Program-made: the position numbers and the translations under genes
Part shown: one piece after another, positions 30,676 through 41,213 of the stretch
Position numbering within the stretch: the first letter of the stretch is position 1
Layout of the letters: each line of letters opens with the position of its first letter
Notes under the pieces: generated by a model
Seen by the model: only the letters and a program-made list of their open reading frames with translations
Told to the model about the DNA's origin: nothing
The model's database searches: none
Assembly (NCBI GenBank): GCA_004335635.1
Contig: QAXH01006113.1
Location: forward strand, 14,574 to 55,786
DNA: 41,213 nucleotides
Source: Chloromonas sp. AAM2
Taxonomy: Eukaryota; Chlorophyta; Chlorophyceae; Chlamydomonadales; Chlamydomonadaceae
Direction: 5' to 3'

Positions 30676-33600
30676 TCAGTGCCATGGCCTGTCCCTTTCG
30701 CCACTCATATCCCTTTTCCCACTATCCACACTCCGATCCCGCCTCCTGCCCCGCTGTTCCTGGTCAGCCCTCCTTTCCTTGTCCTTGCCACCACTCCGCC
30801 CTTTCCTCTCAGCCTCCCGGTCCCTGCTTCGTTCCTGGTGCCGTTCCCGATGCCGACTTTCCTCGGCCTCCCTGCCTCCCGCACCATTCCGGTCTGCATC
30901 CCGCTGCGCCCGCGCTCTATCATCGTGCCCCCGCTCCGACGGCCCGCTCTTCTCACCACGTACACGATCCCTATCTCTGCCCGACTCCCTTTCCCTTTTC
31001 GCATCCCGCCCATAGCCTCGATCCCTCTCTCTATCTGCTCCTCGCCCGTCACCACGGTCTCGCTCCCGTTCCCGTTCCGAGCCTCGGTCACGTTCATGCT
31101 CCGCATCCCGCCGGCCACCGCCATGACTTGGCCGCCGATCCAACTCATCCCGCTCCCGCTCCCCATCCACCTCCCGCCGCCCTTCGCGTCCGCCACCCTC
31201 CTCCCTCCTCCTGTCCCTGTGCCCGTCTCGGCCTGCCCGTTCGCTACCCCCACCCTTGCCCCGGTCGTATCGAGCCGCATCCCATGCTATGGGGGCAGCA
31301 GCGGCTGCACGGGGTCGTTCCTCGTCTTCTTCATCCAGCATAAGTTGATGATGGCCACCGCCCTGCGGCCCTCGCCCGTGCGACTGCTTGAGCTCCAAAC
31401 GGCTCTGGGGCTGTCGGTCTTGTGTGTCCGCTGACCGCATCAGAGACGCGTCTCCGCCCTTCCTACCACCCCTGCAAGAGCAGCCACACAAGGAGCAATG
31501 CCCACTTTACCATTGATGTATTCAAGCATGATTGGGATGGCGGGCCTCACAGTTGCTTGCTTGCTGAAACTTAGCTACGCAACTCAACAGGTGAAACATC
31601 AAGATAAGAAACATGGCATTTGGGGCACAAGCGACTTGGTCACACCAGTTACCCTGCACTCACTTTTTGAACTGTTTCCACAAGTGTGAGACGCTCTGGC
31701 TGAAGTCGACCTTGATGCGCCTGTCGTCCAGCAGCACATTGTTCATCTTGAAGTACGCCTCCTCACACTGCGACTCCTGCTCAAAGCCGATGAAACCTAC
31801 AAACATAGAGCATGCAGGCAGACAGACCAAAGCGTGAGGTCGTTGGTTCGTACTCACATCCACACTTGTTCTCAGGCAAGCAGACAAACTGCCAGCAGCA
31901 GGTGGTTGTGGAGTAGGCACACCAACACACACTCGCGACATGCTGCTGGATGATGAGATTGGGATTACCAGGTATTCTACGTTTCCTTCTGTTGCTCAGG
32001 GTTTGTCACGAACTTGTCTGCTTTCCTGCTGACTCTTTCATGTACGTATCCAAGGCTGACACACATGTTATGAATTTCACACTCACACTCATGCCACCGC
32101 CACATACATGCTATGAACTTCACACTCACACTCATGCCGCCACACACATGTTATGGAATCCACACCCACACTCATGTCACCGCCAACATTTGTATGCACG
32201 TCACAGCCGAACAGCTCAGGCCACACAGCTGAAGAGACCACACAGATGAAGCGGCAGCTTAGCGGTACACCTCCTCTCACCGTAGCACAGGCTTTCCCCT
32301 GTCTTGTAGTCACGAATGATGTCGCAGTCCACCACACGACCAAACCGGGCAAAGATGATCTCTAGGTCCTCCTGAGGAGCAATAAAAACCACCAGCCCAC
32401 ATGCTTTGTCAATGAGCTAACTGTCCTAAGTGACCTGCCTGGTGTGTTCCTGGCATTACGGTGTTGATGTTGATTAGAGAATTGACCAAAAGCCCACACT
32501 GACGGCCAGCCAAAGTGCTGTCAAACATATTTCCTGGCTGGTGTGCTCCTGGCAGGAGTTGGTGTTAAATAACAAGTCGAACAAAAGAACTGGCGGCCCA
32601 CCTGCACTGACGGCGAGGTATCAGCAAACTGCGCATCTTCCTGCTGATTGTGCAGTAGCCTCAACTGTGTTACAGAAGACCCTTCATAGCAAGGCTTGGT
32701 GCATGGTGTCTGTTGGCCCACATCTCCTGTCCCGTCTATGGTCACACTGCAATAAGCAGTGATCTGATCTCACCTCCGTAGTGACTGGGTTGAGCTTGCA
32801 GATGAACAGCACGTTTGAGGGTGGCTTGACGTCCGCCTCCGGAAGGTCTCCGATCATCTCCAGCAGAACTGCCTGCAGCAGGCACATGCAGAAGTGCGTG
32901 AAAAGCTTACAGTCGTTGTAAAACAAGAACGCTGCACATTGGGATACACGGCTATGATGAGCAAAGAAACCAGCACTGAGCTCACAACCCAAACATGCAT
33001 ATATTTCCCCGGCCTAAGAACAGCCCATTGACTTTCCAGTCCCCATCCCAGTTTCCATTTCACTGCAAATGTTCGGAGCTTTGTGCCGATTTTGCAACAG
33101 CCACATTCGCCCTTTCCCAGTCTCCTCCCCCGGCCCCAACCCAATCTCACCTTGTTGTGTGCGTCTGCCTTGCGCGTTTCCTCCTCTATCTGCTCGATGT
33201 CGCGCGTGTCTTCGTGGGGCACCCAGTCATCCTCTAGCCGGTCACCCTGCAGGGCACAGGGCAACTCCCAGGAACCTTGGGACTGAAATTTCAGACATGT
33301 CAAGTTCTGTTTGACAACTCTCTAAGCTGTGATGCAGGTCTGGTCACCCCACTCATACCCACTCAAACCTCAACTCAAGAGGTGTATATCTAGTCATGGC
33401 AGGACACCCATTCCATCACACGCGCAAATGACCAGTGTTACCAATACAATACACGTGCCATTCATAGCAGGTCAAGGGTACATTCACGCAGGTCAAGTCA
33501 AGGTGTGTTAGGAGTATTCAACTGACTCTGCACATTTTTCAAAGCAAAAGCAGTGGCTCCTGTCTTTGCACACAATATAGAGCAAGAGCAATGTCAGGAG

Positions 33601-36345
33601 GTGCACACACAGGTTCATGTGCAGGTAGATGTGCATGGTACTAACACAAGGCCGCACAGGTAGTGTATACATAGCAGGTCAAGTCAAGGTCCATGCTTGC
33701 CCTTGCACACGATACGAACCAGGAAGCAGGTTGACAAGCTGCATAACAACACTGGCTGCCGCATGCGTTGCACCACACCACCTGGTGGTCACAGTCTTGT
33801 GACTCCCACACTCACGTTTTCGGTGTGTCAACGCAGCTGCAGTACGACATGCAGACACCGCTCTTGCGCGCACCTGTTCGAACTGGGGCTCTGGCGAGGC
33901 TGGGGGTATGAGGGCCTCCAACTCGGGTGGGTCATCGAACGGGTCCTCAAGGATGATGGTGTGGCGGATACTGCGGCGCATCAGATGCGGACAGTGATCA
34001 GTACAGGTATAATGATTTGCTACGGATGCGACGGCATGAAACACTCGCATAATGGTCAATACAGGTATAAGTGGTGGCTCGCAAATATACATGATGGTGT
34101 GACGGATGATGTGGCATGATACATATGCATGGTGATCAATGCAAGTGTAGTGACGAGCCCTGCAAAATACAGGGTGGCGTGGCAGTGCACACTCTTTGCA
34201 TGGTCCTGAGCCGGACTGGGTGTGTAGCATAACAGATCAATCCAGGTGCTGGAGTAGCGAACAATTCTCAGGATGGGCACACAGCATGCAACTGGATGCA
34301 ACTGTAAGTGTGCACACAACGTGGCATGTGCGCTGTCAACACCAGCTCTGATGCTCCCTGCTCACCGTATGTTCTGCATGGGCCTGTTGTTGTCGTCTAC
34401 AAATGCCTCGTTGATCTTCTGCAGCACGTCCAGCCCCTCGCCTACCTGATCAAAGGTAAGCAAATACAATAAGAGGTATGTACAGATACATATATGTGGG
34501 TGTGGCAACTGCCGCCTGGCATCGTAAAGCAAAGCAAACGCGCAGACAACGTACTTGGGTGTGAGCTGTGCGTCTAACCACACAGCCTGACAGATGGGTA
34601 GCTTTGTGGTCTTGCTCAGGGTAGGCCTGGGCGATCTTGGGGTCAAACTGCTCATCGCAATCCGCGCGACGAATATATACGACTGTGGCATTGAGACGGC
34701 TACACCTGTTTGCGCGAACCTCAACTGAAAGCCAGGTGCTCTTTACATGCCACCTATCCGCCGTACAGCCTGCCTGCCTGCTTGCAATCCTGCCTGTTGC
34801 CCACAGCCATAGCTACATGAGCCACTAGTTGGCAATGTGTACGTCTGCCTGCCTGTCCCTATGCAGCATCTGTCTCTATGCAGCTTTGGGCACAGGTATG
34901 AATGTCGTTCACTGTTAATAATGACCAACATGCTCGCCTGTCCAAAGATGGTATGCTTGCCATCCAAGCTCTGCAGCTCCTCGCCTGCACAATCGAACAA
35001 ATGACAACACCTTTGTGCCGACCGGCTAAAAACCCGAGTTAACACTGCAGACGTCTGTAGCAGGCAAAACCGCCCATGCATCCAACAGAGTTTGTGTCTG
35101 ACGGATGTCATGCTTTACAGAACTTCAATACCAGAGGGTCATTGGACAGCGTGGAGCCGAGTTTGAATCACCAAGTCGACAGCCGCATCACTCATGCATT
35201 GTGCACACTCAATTCATGTGTTCGTTTGCATTGTTTGCCTTGTGTTCGCCCTTCACCATCAGAACCATCATCAATACATGGACTTGCCAGAGCTGGCACC
35301 AGATGTGCATGCTCTGAGCACAGCACTGATTATCACAAGACACTGAACATACACTTGCATCCATTGTGGACCCACCCACAGGCGATTGCTCTCACCAGTA
35401 GTGATGTAGAACTGTGACGCGTTGGCATTAGGCAGAGCTGATGCCATGCCCACCATGCCCCTGGCCATGTGGCGCAGGGTGGGCCTCACCTCGTCCTCAA
35501 AGCAGCGCGCCTGCTCCCCATACATCAACCTGTAAGGAAAGAACTACCACCTGGTCACCCTATCAGGGGGTAAGCCCTAGATACACTGAGAGAAACTCAT
35601 GGATTGATTATATAAACTGATTACATCAGGCGGGCCCACATGCACCGAGCGTGAATGCTAGCAGCTCATGCAAGAGCCGCATGTAAATCTGCATCGCCAC
35701 GCAATGAAATCTTGCCACCCTGCAGAAGCCTGTGAGACATCATCGGCATTTGTTGGCTGACCACTGTAGCAACCTGCTGCTGCTGCTCGTTGTTCTGTGT
35801 GCTGACATGGTTGATATTGCAGCCAGGATGAATTGCAACAGAAAGCCGCAAATTGCCTACGCACTTGCCCATGCCGTTGCTATGCTGTGAACTTGCTCAT
35901 GCCGTACCCATAGATGGATGTTCCGCCCTTTCCAGTGCCTGTGGGGTCGCCTGACTGAACAATGAAGTTCCTCTGGACGTCATGGAAGAGACAGTTGTTG
36001 TAGTACTTTATTCTGCGCATGCACAGGGTAAAGCAGTGTCCTTGCCACCGTGCCAGTGTATGTCTTTTCCATGCCAAGCCCTCCTGACGTGGATGCTCCG
36101 GAGTGTTAGCCTGCCTGAGTCTGCCCACACACCCCATGCACGCCTACATCTATGCGTGTTGTGTTGAAGCATGTCATGCAGCTTACACGCAAAGCGGCAT
36201 GCCCAACATGAGCTGAGATACGGTGCCTGGACCAGCTTTACACGCACTTGCAGAGCTTCAGGAAGTTCTTGCATGCGACAGGGCATTTGTCCGCGAACAA
36301 ATCAATCACGACGTCGCCTCGGCTGGTCTCGAGCAGCACCGCCAT
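30676..36345 (-). CDS. PPIL4: Cyclophilin-RRM peptidyl-prolyl isomerase, PPIL4/CYP59 type
   Basis: Eleven exons keep phase: 36345-36248, 36012-35908, 35529-35396, 34984-34938, 34445-34366, 33970-33874, 33246-33151, 32872-32774, 32371-32281, 31796-31664 and 31471-30676, giving 591 aa. The cyclophilin domain starts at the ATG ([16 protein letters not shown]) and includes [19 protein letters not shown] and the substrate-site segment [10 protein letters not shown]. The usual active-site Trp is replaced ([12 protein letters not shown]), as in other PPIL4 proteins. [12 protein letters not shown] and [16 protein letters not shown] are hallmark linker sequences. The RRM (about 237-312) has [10 protein letters not shown] and CYGFIGFEQ, ending [14 protein letters not shown]. 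The C-terminal ~265 residues are Arg/Asp/Glu/Ser-rich (RD/RE repeats). Plant CYP59 binds RNA and the RNA polymerase II CTD and links transcription with splicing in the nucleus. The CYP59 zinc knuckle is not seen here. Intron 4 has a GC donor. Confidence 0.94.
32060..32183. repeat. About 41-bp tandem repeat, three copies, in a PPIL4 intron
   Basis: The unit is roughly CACACATGTTATGAATTTCA followed by CACTCACACTCATGCCACCGC, with indels between copies. It lies in the intron between the exons at 32281 and 31796. Confidence 0.75.
33950..34200 (-). repeat. Tandem decayed copies of a PPIL4 3' splice-site region
   Basis: The exon 6 start (minus strand ATCCGCCACACCATCAT, at about 33954-33970) recurs as ATCCGTCACACCATCAT at about 34091-34107. 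The flanking intron bases (ACCTGTACTGATCACTGTCC and relatives) also recur at about 34050 and 34140. In the extra copy the GCAG before the exon is changed, so the acceptor is lost. Confidence 0.65.
34611..34637 (+). repeat. Short fragment of the dispersed repeat
   Basis: TCTTGCTCAGGGTAGGCC plus the next nine bases match the middle of the dispersed family almost exactly, then similarity ends. It lies in PPIL4 intron 4, antisense to the gene, and has no TGTAA end. Confidence 0.5.
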
Positions 36346-36928
36346 AATCGCCTGCCAGGTATCAATTCCAAGCGGGCGCTGGAGCTGCAAAAGTCTGCAT
36401 TAAACGGTCAAAGCCATGTGATGAGCGGCACGTGATCATGGCCGAACCCGCCGTGATCTCGCCTTGTGCGTTTCAAGGTCGTGTGAGTGCTGCCATGCAT
36501 GCTCACCGGCCACTGTAGAAACCGGCATGCGGTGGGCCAAAGGTGTGCCATGCTTCAATACGCAACTCCATGCAACTACATGCAGGTTGCCTACATTCTA
36601 CATTCAAGGCAGGTGCTCACCATGGGCTTCACAACTGTCCCTGCCTCTTCGCGTCTAAGCCGTCGTACCCTTGAGAGCCTCTTGGTAACAAATCATGGGG
36701 CCCAGGCCACAAGGTGGTGAACACCAGGAGCATCTGGACATGCTTCATGCAACAACAAGTGTCTCAGCGACAGCACGCTGCGTTATTGAGCCACCTATCT
36801 CAGCAGCCAGTGCCTGGCAACAGAGAAGCACTTTATTAGGGACTGTACACAACCGTGCCCGGTCGTACGCTTCCATGCAGCTGACGTCAGTACCAGCACA
36901 CCTGCCAATACTGGTGTGAGAGATACAT
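36346..36928. promoter_or_regulatory. PPIL4 upstream region
   Basis: This sequence lies upstream of the PPIL4 start codon and is expected to hold its promoter. No coding frame with recognisable features and no clear core element are visible. Confidence 0.4.
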
Positions 36929-37125
36929 ATGTATTTACACCAGGGAAGCCGTCAGAGGAAACGGATCGGGATGGGCACAACCCTGAGCAAGAAAGCAAAA
37001 CGAAAGCAGGGAACAACGCAGGCAAGGCAGGCCAACCAAAAGCAGAACAGGACAGAGCCGCCGAAGTCAAGGTCAAAGACTAGATAAAGGGACGCAAGAA
37101 GGGCCAGGAGGCCTAGTCAGTCACG
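36929..37125 (-). repeat. Dispersed retroposon-like repeat, longest copy
   Basis: TGTAA (minus) is at 36935-36939. The copy shares the whole body with 19879-20060, including CTAGTCTTTGACCTTGACTT (minus). Near 37090-37115 it carries about 20 extra bases before the shared TGACTGACTAGG-like 5' end. It lacks about 15 bases of the GGTAGGCCAGGGC segment. It lies between the divergent PPIL4 and cupin genes. Confidence 0.85.
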
Positions 37126-37943
37126 TCCAGGAAGAGGCAGCCAGGAACGAGATGAGAGATGGCGTGCACCATGTCAGCTCAGTTCTGCCCGCTGAACAGC
37201 AATGTCAGCTTTCCCTTGGCGTTATCCCTGGTCTCGAGCAGCGGGTCGGAGAAAGTGCGAGGTGCAAGCGCCGAGGCGTTGTGTTCGACGCGTGCCAAAC
37301 AACGCTTCTTCCTCGAGGCGGGTTTTTTTTCCATCATTGGCTGTTCACAACCACTCTCACCTCACACTGCGGTTCTGGAGGTGCCCCATGCCTGGTTCCC
37401 TTTCCCTTTCTAGCTGATGGGTTACAACCAACACCCTTCTGTACCCACAATCATGCCCTTGCAGCCTGGGTCTGAGCAAAAGACAGCAGCTTGGCATTTT
37501 CAAACTTTCATTACGAACAACAGAGAGGTGTTGTCACCACAGAGCATACCATTGGCAAGCATTACCAATGTGACTGGGAACGGCGGGCGCGCAAGTAGTC
37601 TGATGCAGGAGTATTGTAATTGGTGGGGAGCAGTGGCTGGATTGAACGATTGGTGGTGATGTGGAGTGCGCCTGGGTGGTGGGCGTCAGCGCTGTTACAA
37701 GGTACGCACGCTCTATCAGTATGGTCATGGCTCTCAGATTCGCGGTGAGCTATCGCCAGCTGCTGGAACCTCAGAACGTGTCCCTACTTTACCGTGCCCG
37801 GCTGGGAAGGTGTTAAAGTGGGCCTGCCAGGTGCCTCGAGGCTGTCTCGACTCACTGCTATTGCACACATAAAGGAGGGTCGAGAGGGTGGCGACCAATG
37901 ACGATAGCCTTGGAAAACCAGGCAACGTTGTAACCAGTTCATC
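37126..37943. other. Cupin upstream region, no supported gene
   Basis: A plus-strand frame at 37159-37413 (84 codons) has no recognisable motif; it could be a 5' exon but no splice join to the cupin is evident. ATAAAGG at about 37869, some 75 bases before the cupin ATG, is a weak TATA-like element. Confidence 0.4.
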
Positions 37944-39808
37944 ATGGCCGCTAGCGGACACTCTGCAAGCGCCCCAGCACTGCTCCTGCTTGGTCTTCTC
38001 TTGCTTGTCACCTGCCACTCAATCCTCGCAGATTCCATCTTTACGCTCAACTGGTGGACGAGAGTGAGTGTCCTTCGGAAGCCCGAGGCTGCTCACCCAG
38101 AACAAATCCTTGTTCATCACAACCCTTTCCATGCGTTTGCAGACAGCGTCAAACGGCCAGTACGAGTTCTCTATGGCAGTCAATCCAGCCGTCAACAACG
38201 ACCCCAGCAACGTGAACGCCTTCGATGCTTCCGTCGTCAAAATGAAGCTGGCACCCTGCACAGGTTGGTGGCAGGGCGGCAGCTCGGGGCGTGGACCACG
38301 TGTAGGCGTATCAGGTCGTCTAGATGCAGGGTGCATATGGCCGTCTTGGATTGACACCTTGCCGTCCTGCTACACTCTCTGTTCAGTGTCTATTACATTG
38401 AAATGTCTTTGACGCTGTGCTCTGCAGTCCGTACGATGCACATACACAGAAGTGTGGACGAGCTGCACTACGTGCTCGATGGCACCTTCCTGGTTGCAGC
38501 CGCACTACCTGTGAGTGTCAGGGCTCAGTCGTGCTATTCAGGCTTGCAATGCTGGACCTGCAGGCCTTCCAACTTTCCTTTGCGTAACGTACAAGACGCG
38601 AGGCCAAGATTTGTGGTCTACCCTGCCTGCTGCTTGCTCAGCACACCCGGATGGCATGCACAGGTCACGGCCTCTGTTGTCCCAATTCAATTGGTGTGTG
38701 TGCCTCCATATGCGCAGAATGGCACCATTGTCAATGACACTGTGATTGCTGGCCAAAGCTTCGTGGTCCCTGCCAACTACGTACACACGTTCATCAACTC
38801 GGACTGCAGGAAGCCTGCCACGTTGTTGGCGTTCTACAAGTGAGTCAATTGTCATCAGTGAAGACTGAAGAGCAGTTGAGCTTGTCAGGACTCGGAAGCT
38901 GACCATATCATATGCGAGGCTTTTGACGTTCTGCAGGCACATGGATGGCCCTGAACTGTTTTGGATTGATCGGTCACAACACTTCAACAGCCAGCTACAT
39001 GCCGTTTTGTGAACACGTCTGCGTGCCCGCGTTGCACTTGTGCAGTCACTTTAGTCCTGCCAATGTTAACATCGCATCAGCGGCATACAACATGCCTGGA
39101 GGGCCTTTCAAGGTACGAAGAGTGGCAAAACTCAATTTGCTACGACTGGTGGCTGGCCAGCATTGATCCATGAGACTTCAATCGCCTGGTTTCTCTGCGA
39201 CATGTCAATCGACACCCATGCCTGAGGAACGGAGTGCTGGGCTGCTGATCAATACATTGCGAAATGCTCATGATGCTCATGACGCCTACTCAAAAAAAAT
39301 GTTTGCCAGTTCTGGGGCAATTCTGGCGTTTGATACTGAGGCGGTGTATGGTCACCAGTTTCCAGTGCAATCAAGGCTGGAAGGTTTTCTTCCACGTCCA
39401 GAAACAGCTTCACCCCCAGTTACTTTTTTGCCTGGATGTTCAGTGCATGCTTTGCTGTTTGCGGTGTGCTATGCAGGCACACGAAGAGTCTGACGCCAGC
39501 CTGCAGAATGCCGTGAGCGGTTTGTTTGCCTTGGACCCACTGGTAAGTTGACTCGGCCAAACTATTCGCTGGCTCAAGAAAATTGCGAATTGTTTATTTT
39601 GACCGCCAAGCACGGTTGGCTGGTAACATGAATCAACCATGTAAACGCTCTGTTCTTGGATGCTGTGGCTGTGGTTTGCTTCCCACAGCAAGCCAACCAC
39701 ACCATCCTTCTTAGTTTGCATGGCTGACCATACCAATGGCTAACCATATCACTGTCGCTTGCACGTGTGCTACTGCAGTGCCTTGCTCGCTGTGGTCTCA
39801 GTGTCTGA
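37944..39808 (+). CDS. Secreted germin-like cupin protein
   Basis: Eight exons in phase (37944-38063, 38143-38263, 38428-38510, 38718-38839, 38937-39008, 39046-39112, 39477-39542 and 39779-39808) encode 226 aa. The N-terminus is a clear signal peptide (APALLLLGLLLLVTCHS, likely cleaved after ILA at about residue 29), so the protein should be exported or enter the secretory pathway. Cupin motif 1 is HIHRSVDELHYVLDG (His85, His87, Glu92, Gly99). Motif 2 is VPANYVHTFIN (Pro126, His131, Asn135). These supply the three-His, one-Glu metal site, normally Mn or Fe, of germins and related oxidases, superoxide dismutases or binding proteins. The length suits a single-cupin germin-like protein (about 200-230 aa). 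The last two exons (HEESDASLQNAVSGLFALDP and a 9-codon end, CLARCGLSV) are less certain. Enzymatic activity cannot be predicted. TGTAA lies at 40294. Confidence 0.85.
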
Positions 39809-41159
39809 GCGAGCAGTGTGACTATCAGCCCTCCGAGTGATGCTGCGGAAGGCTTATCAATCGTCACTTCTGCGGATAGTCTAGGCTGTCTCTGACACAG
39901 AAATCGCTTTCAGTGGTGCCAGTCCACTTCAAGGAGTGGGAAACGCCCAAAGTGCCACAAACAACAATCTGTGGCTAGTTCAGTTGTTGCAGCTTCTTCT
40001 GTTTATGCACATGATCCCTTTGACTGGCAGCTTTATCAATGCATGCTTGTTATGCACGGTTATTGGATTCAATGGTCGGTCCTTCAAAACACGCTACTGA
40101 GAGCAATGATCTTGCATCATGTGGAGCGCCAGATTGCTCACATGCAACGGTATCAACTCTCGCCTTTCGCGATGCTTTCTTCCTTTGCTGTTTCTTGACA
40201 GTTACTGAGACCGTTAGTGACTAGTGTGACCAGCCCCTTGCCGGTCTATAAGATATCTTGACACTGATATTTCCGGACACAAGTTGACACTCCTGTAATA
40301 AGTCTTCTTCGTCGCTCTTCTCCCAAGTAAGGGTCATCCCCTTACATCACGCAGGCGAACATTTTCTGGACAATACGTTTGCAGCTACTCAACACTCGCT
40401 TAGTCAGTAACTGGCCAGACAATCTGCCAGCCTGAGGCAACTGATGACGTCATAACATTTTCTTGAACATGAGTTGTGTGTGTTGAAGCGAGATATGCGC
40501 ATGAGAAATATGTGACAATTGTATGATCAGTGTGAAGGTATGGAACGCACTCTCAAGAGCGTTATGTGTGATTCTCCGTTGTGATGCGATTGTTCGAGTG
40601 CAGCAACCCTAACCTTTGTGCGTGTGTATGAGTGCCTTGTTCTACCACAGTGTGTGGTGTTGGTGGACAACGTTGAGCCACTTCTGGGACAAACCGAGGT
40701 GTCGACGCGTCCTGCTGAGTGTGAGTGCTTAGCTGAGGTCCAATGTGTCGCTGGCTGAGTTTTCAGCTGGAGACGAGCACCGTCTGACGTGGTGAAATAG
40801 CACAGGGAGAACTGACGCTTGCATCTGGTGCACCGCATCCGTGGTTGGCCTGCTGTCTTGCCTCTTCCATTAGTGTTGAGCGAGATGGTGGCATAGCTCT
40901 ATCTGCCGCATGCATGCTCGCCCAAGCTGTGCACGGCCCTGCACTTGACGCCAGTTTGGCAGATGTGACTGCCCGTCTTGCTGCTGCTGGCCCCTGCGCA
41001 CATGTAGACCCGGAACGCAATGGGGCCACTTATTCACGCAGACTGCGATACATAAACACACGCGTGCGACGAGACGCAAGGAGTTCAATGAACCTGCAAA
41101 TGCGGGGTCCTGACCGATAGGGATTTTACGTGTGCACGTCTGCCTTACGTGTGTTATAT
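39809..41159. other. Cupin 3' flank and intergenic sequence
   Basis: Apart from the candidate poly(A) signal at 40294, I see no gene. Frames at 40527-40838 (minus) and 40845-41120 (plus) have no motif and no splice context. Confidence 0.5.
40294..40298 (+). terminator. Candidate TGTAA poly(A) signal of the cupin gene
   Basis: This is TGTAA about 490 bases past the cupin stop, the first one noticed downstream on the plus strand. That 3' UTR length is acceptable for green algae, but the assignment is by position only. Confidence 0.4.
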
Positions 41160-41213
41160 ATATGTATTTACACCAGGGAAGCCGTCAGAGGACACGGAAC
41201 GGGATGGGCACCG
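41160..41213 (-). repeat. Dispersed retroposon-like repeat, copy at right edge
   Basis: TGTAA (minus) is at 41168-41172, preceded on the plus strand by an AT-rich tract (TATATATATG). The body matches copy 1 at the left edge almost base for base until it is cut by the window end. Confidence 0.85.

Noticed and set aside
30679..31434. A 251-codon plus-strand frame and others opposite the PPIL4 tail
   Set aside because: It is the antisense shadow of the Arg/Asp/Glu-rich tail; Arg/Glu codons read as Pro/Ser/Leu on the other strand. The minus-strand frame is anchored by the RRM exons.
37159..37413. An 84-codon plus-strand frame upstream of the cupin
   Set aside because: No splice join to the cupin and no recognisable domain; the cupin already has a good start with a signal peptide.
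1..41213. tRNA, rRNA or snRNA genes
   Set aside because: I looked for TPsiC-loop-like and other typical signatures by eye and saw none that folds convincingly; a tRNAscan/Infernal run would settle it.

Overview
The window is nuclear DNA from an intron-rich eukaryote, most likely a green alga of the core chlorophytes (Chlamydomonadales-like). Three things point there. Coding exons are short and separated by GT-AG (occasionally GC-AG) introns. TGTAA, the usual green-algal poly(A) signal, sits downstream of two of the genes. The best recognisable families have plant-type features: an integrin-linked-like ankyrin kinase and a CYP59/PPIL4-type cyclophilin. The genus cannot be read from the sequence. 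All gene models were assembled by hand from reading frame, splice signals and phase continuity; none has transcript support here.

Layout. A dispersed repeat copy lies at the left edge, followed by about 2 kb without a recognisable gene. An ankyrin-repeat protein kinase is on the minus strand (8758 to 2230, 11 exons, 470 aa). It is divergent, across 0.9 kb, from a plus-strand gene of 17 exons (9660-19274, 1335 aa) that I identify as the kinetochore scaffold KNL1/Spc105. Four minus-strand genes then run in tandem. In transcription order they are a PPIL4/CYP59 cyclophilin-RRM splicing-related protein (36345 to 30676, 591 aa), a small conserved basic protein (30000 to 28278, 147 aa), a 12-TM MFS transporter (26602 to 22826, 480 aa) and a leucine-rich-repeat-like protein (about 21494 to 20066). 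A plus-strand secreted germin-like cupin (37944-39808, 226 aa) is divergent from PPIL4. The remaining sequence has no gene I can support.

Repeats. A dispersed family of about 60-200 bp occurs at least five times, plus two decayed fragments. One end carries TGTAA followed by AC/AT-rich simple sequence, and one copy is truncated at the other end, which is how a retroposon (SINE or LINE 3' end) looks. One copy lies just downstream of the LRR-like gene and probably supplies its poly(A) signal. The only sense copy inside a gene (a KNL1 intron) has lost TGTAA. Introns also hold several minisatellites (24, 26, 29, 41 and 46 bp units), a TIR element of about 0.64 kb in a kinase intron, and duplicated splice-acceptor sequence in a PPIL4 intron.

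The genes do not form one pathway: they are ordinary housekeeping or signalling genes side by side. The most valuable content is the KNL1 gene with its divergent MELT-like motifs, the retroposon/poly(A) relationship, the 17-nt microexon in the kinase and the GC-AG introns.
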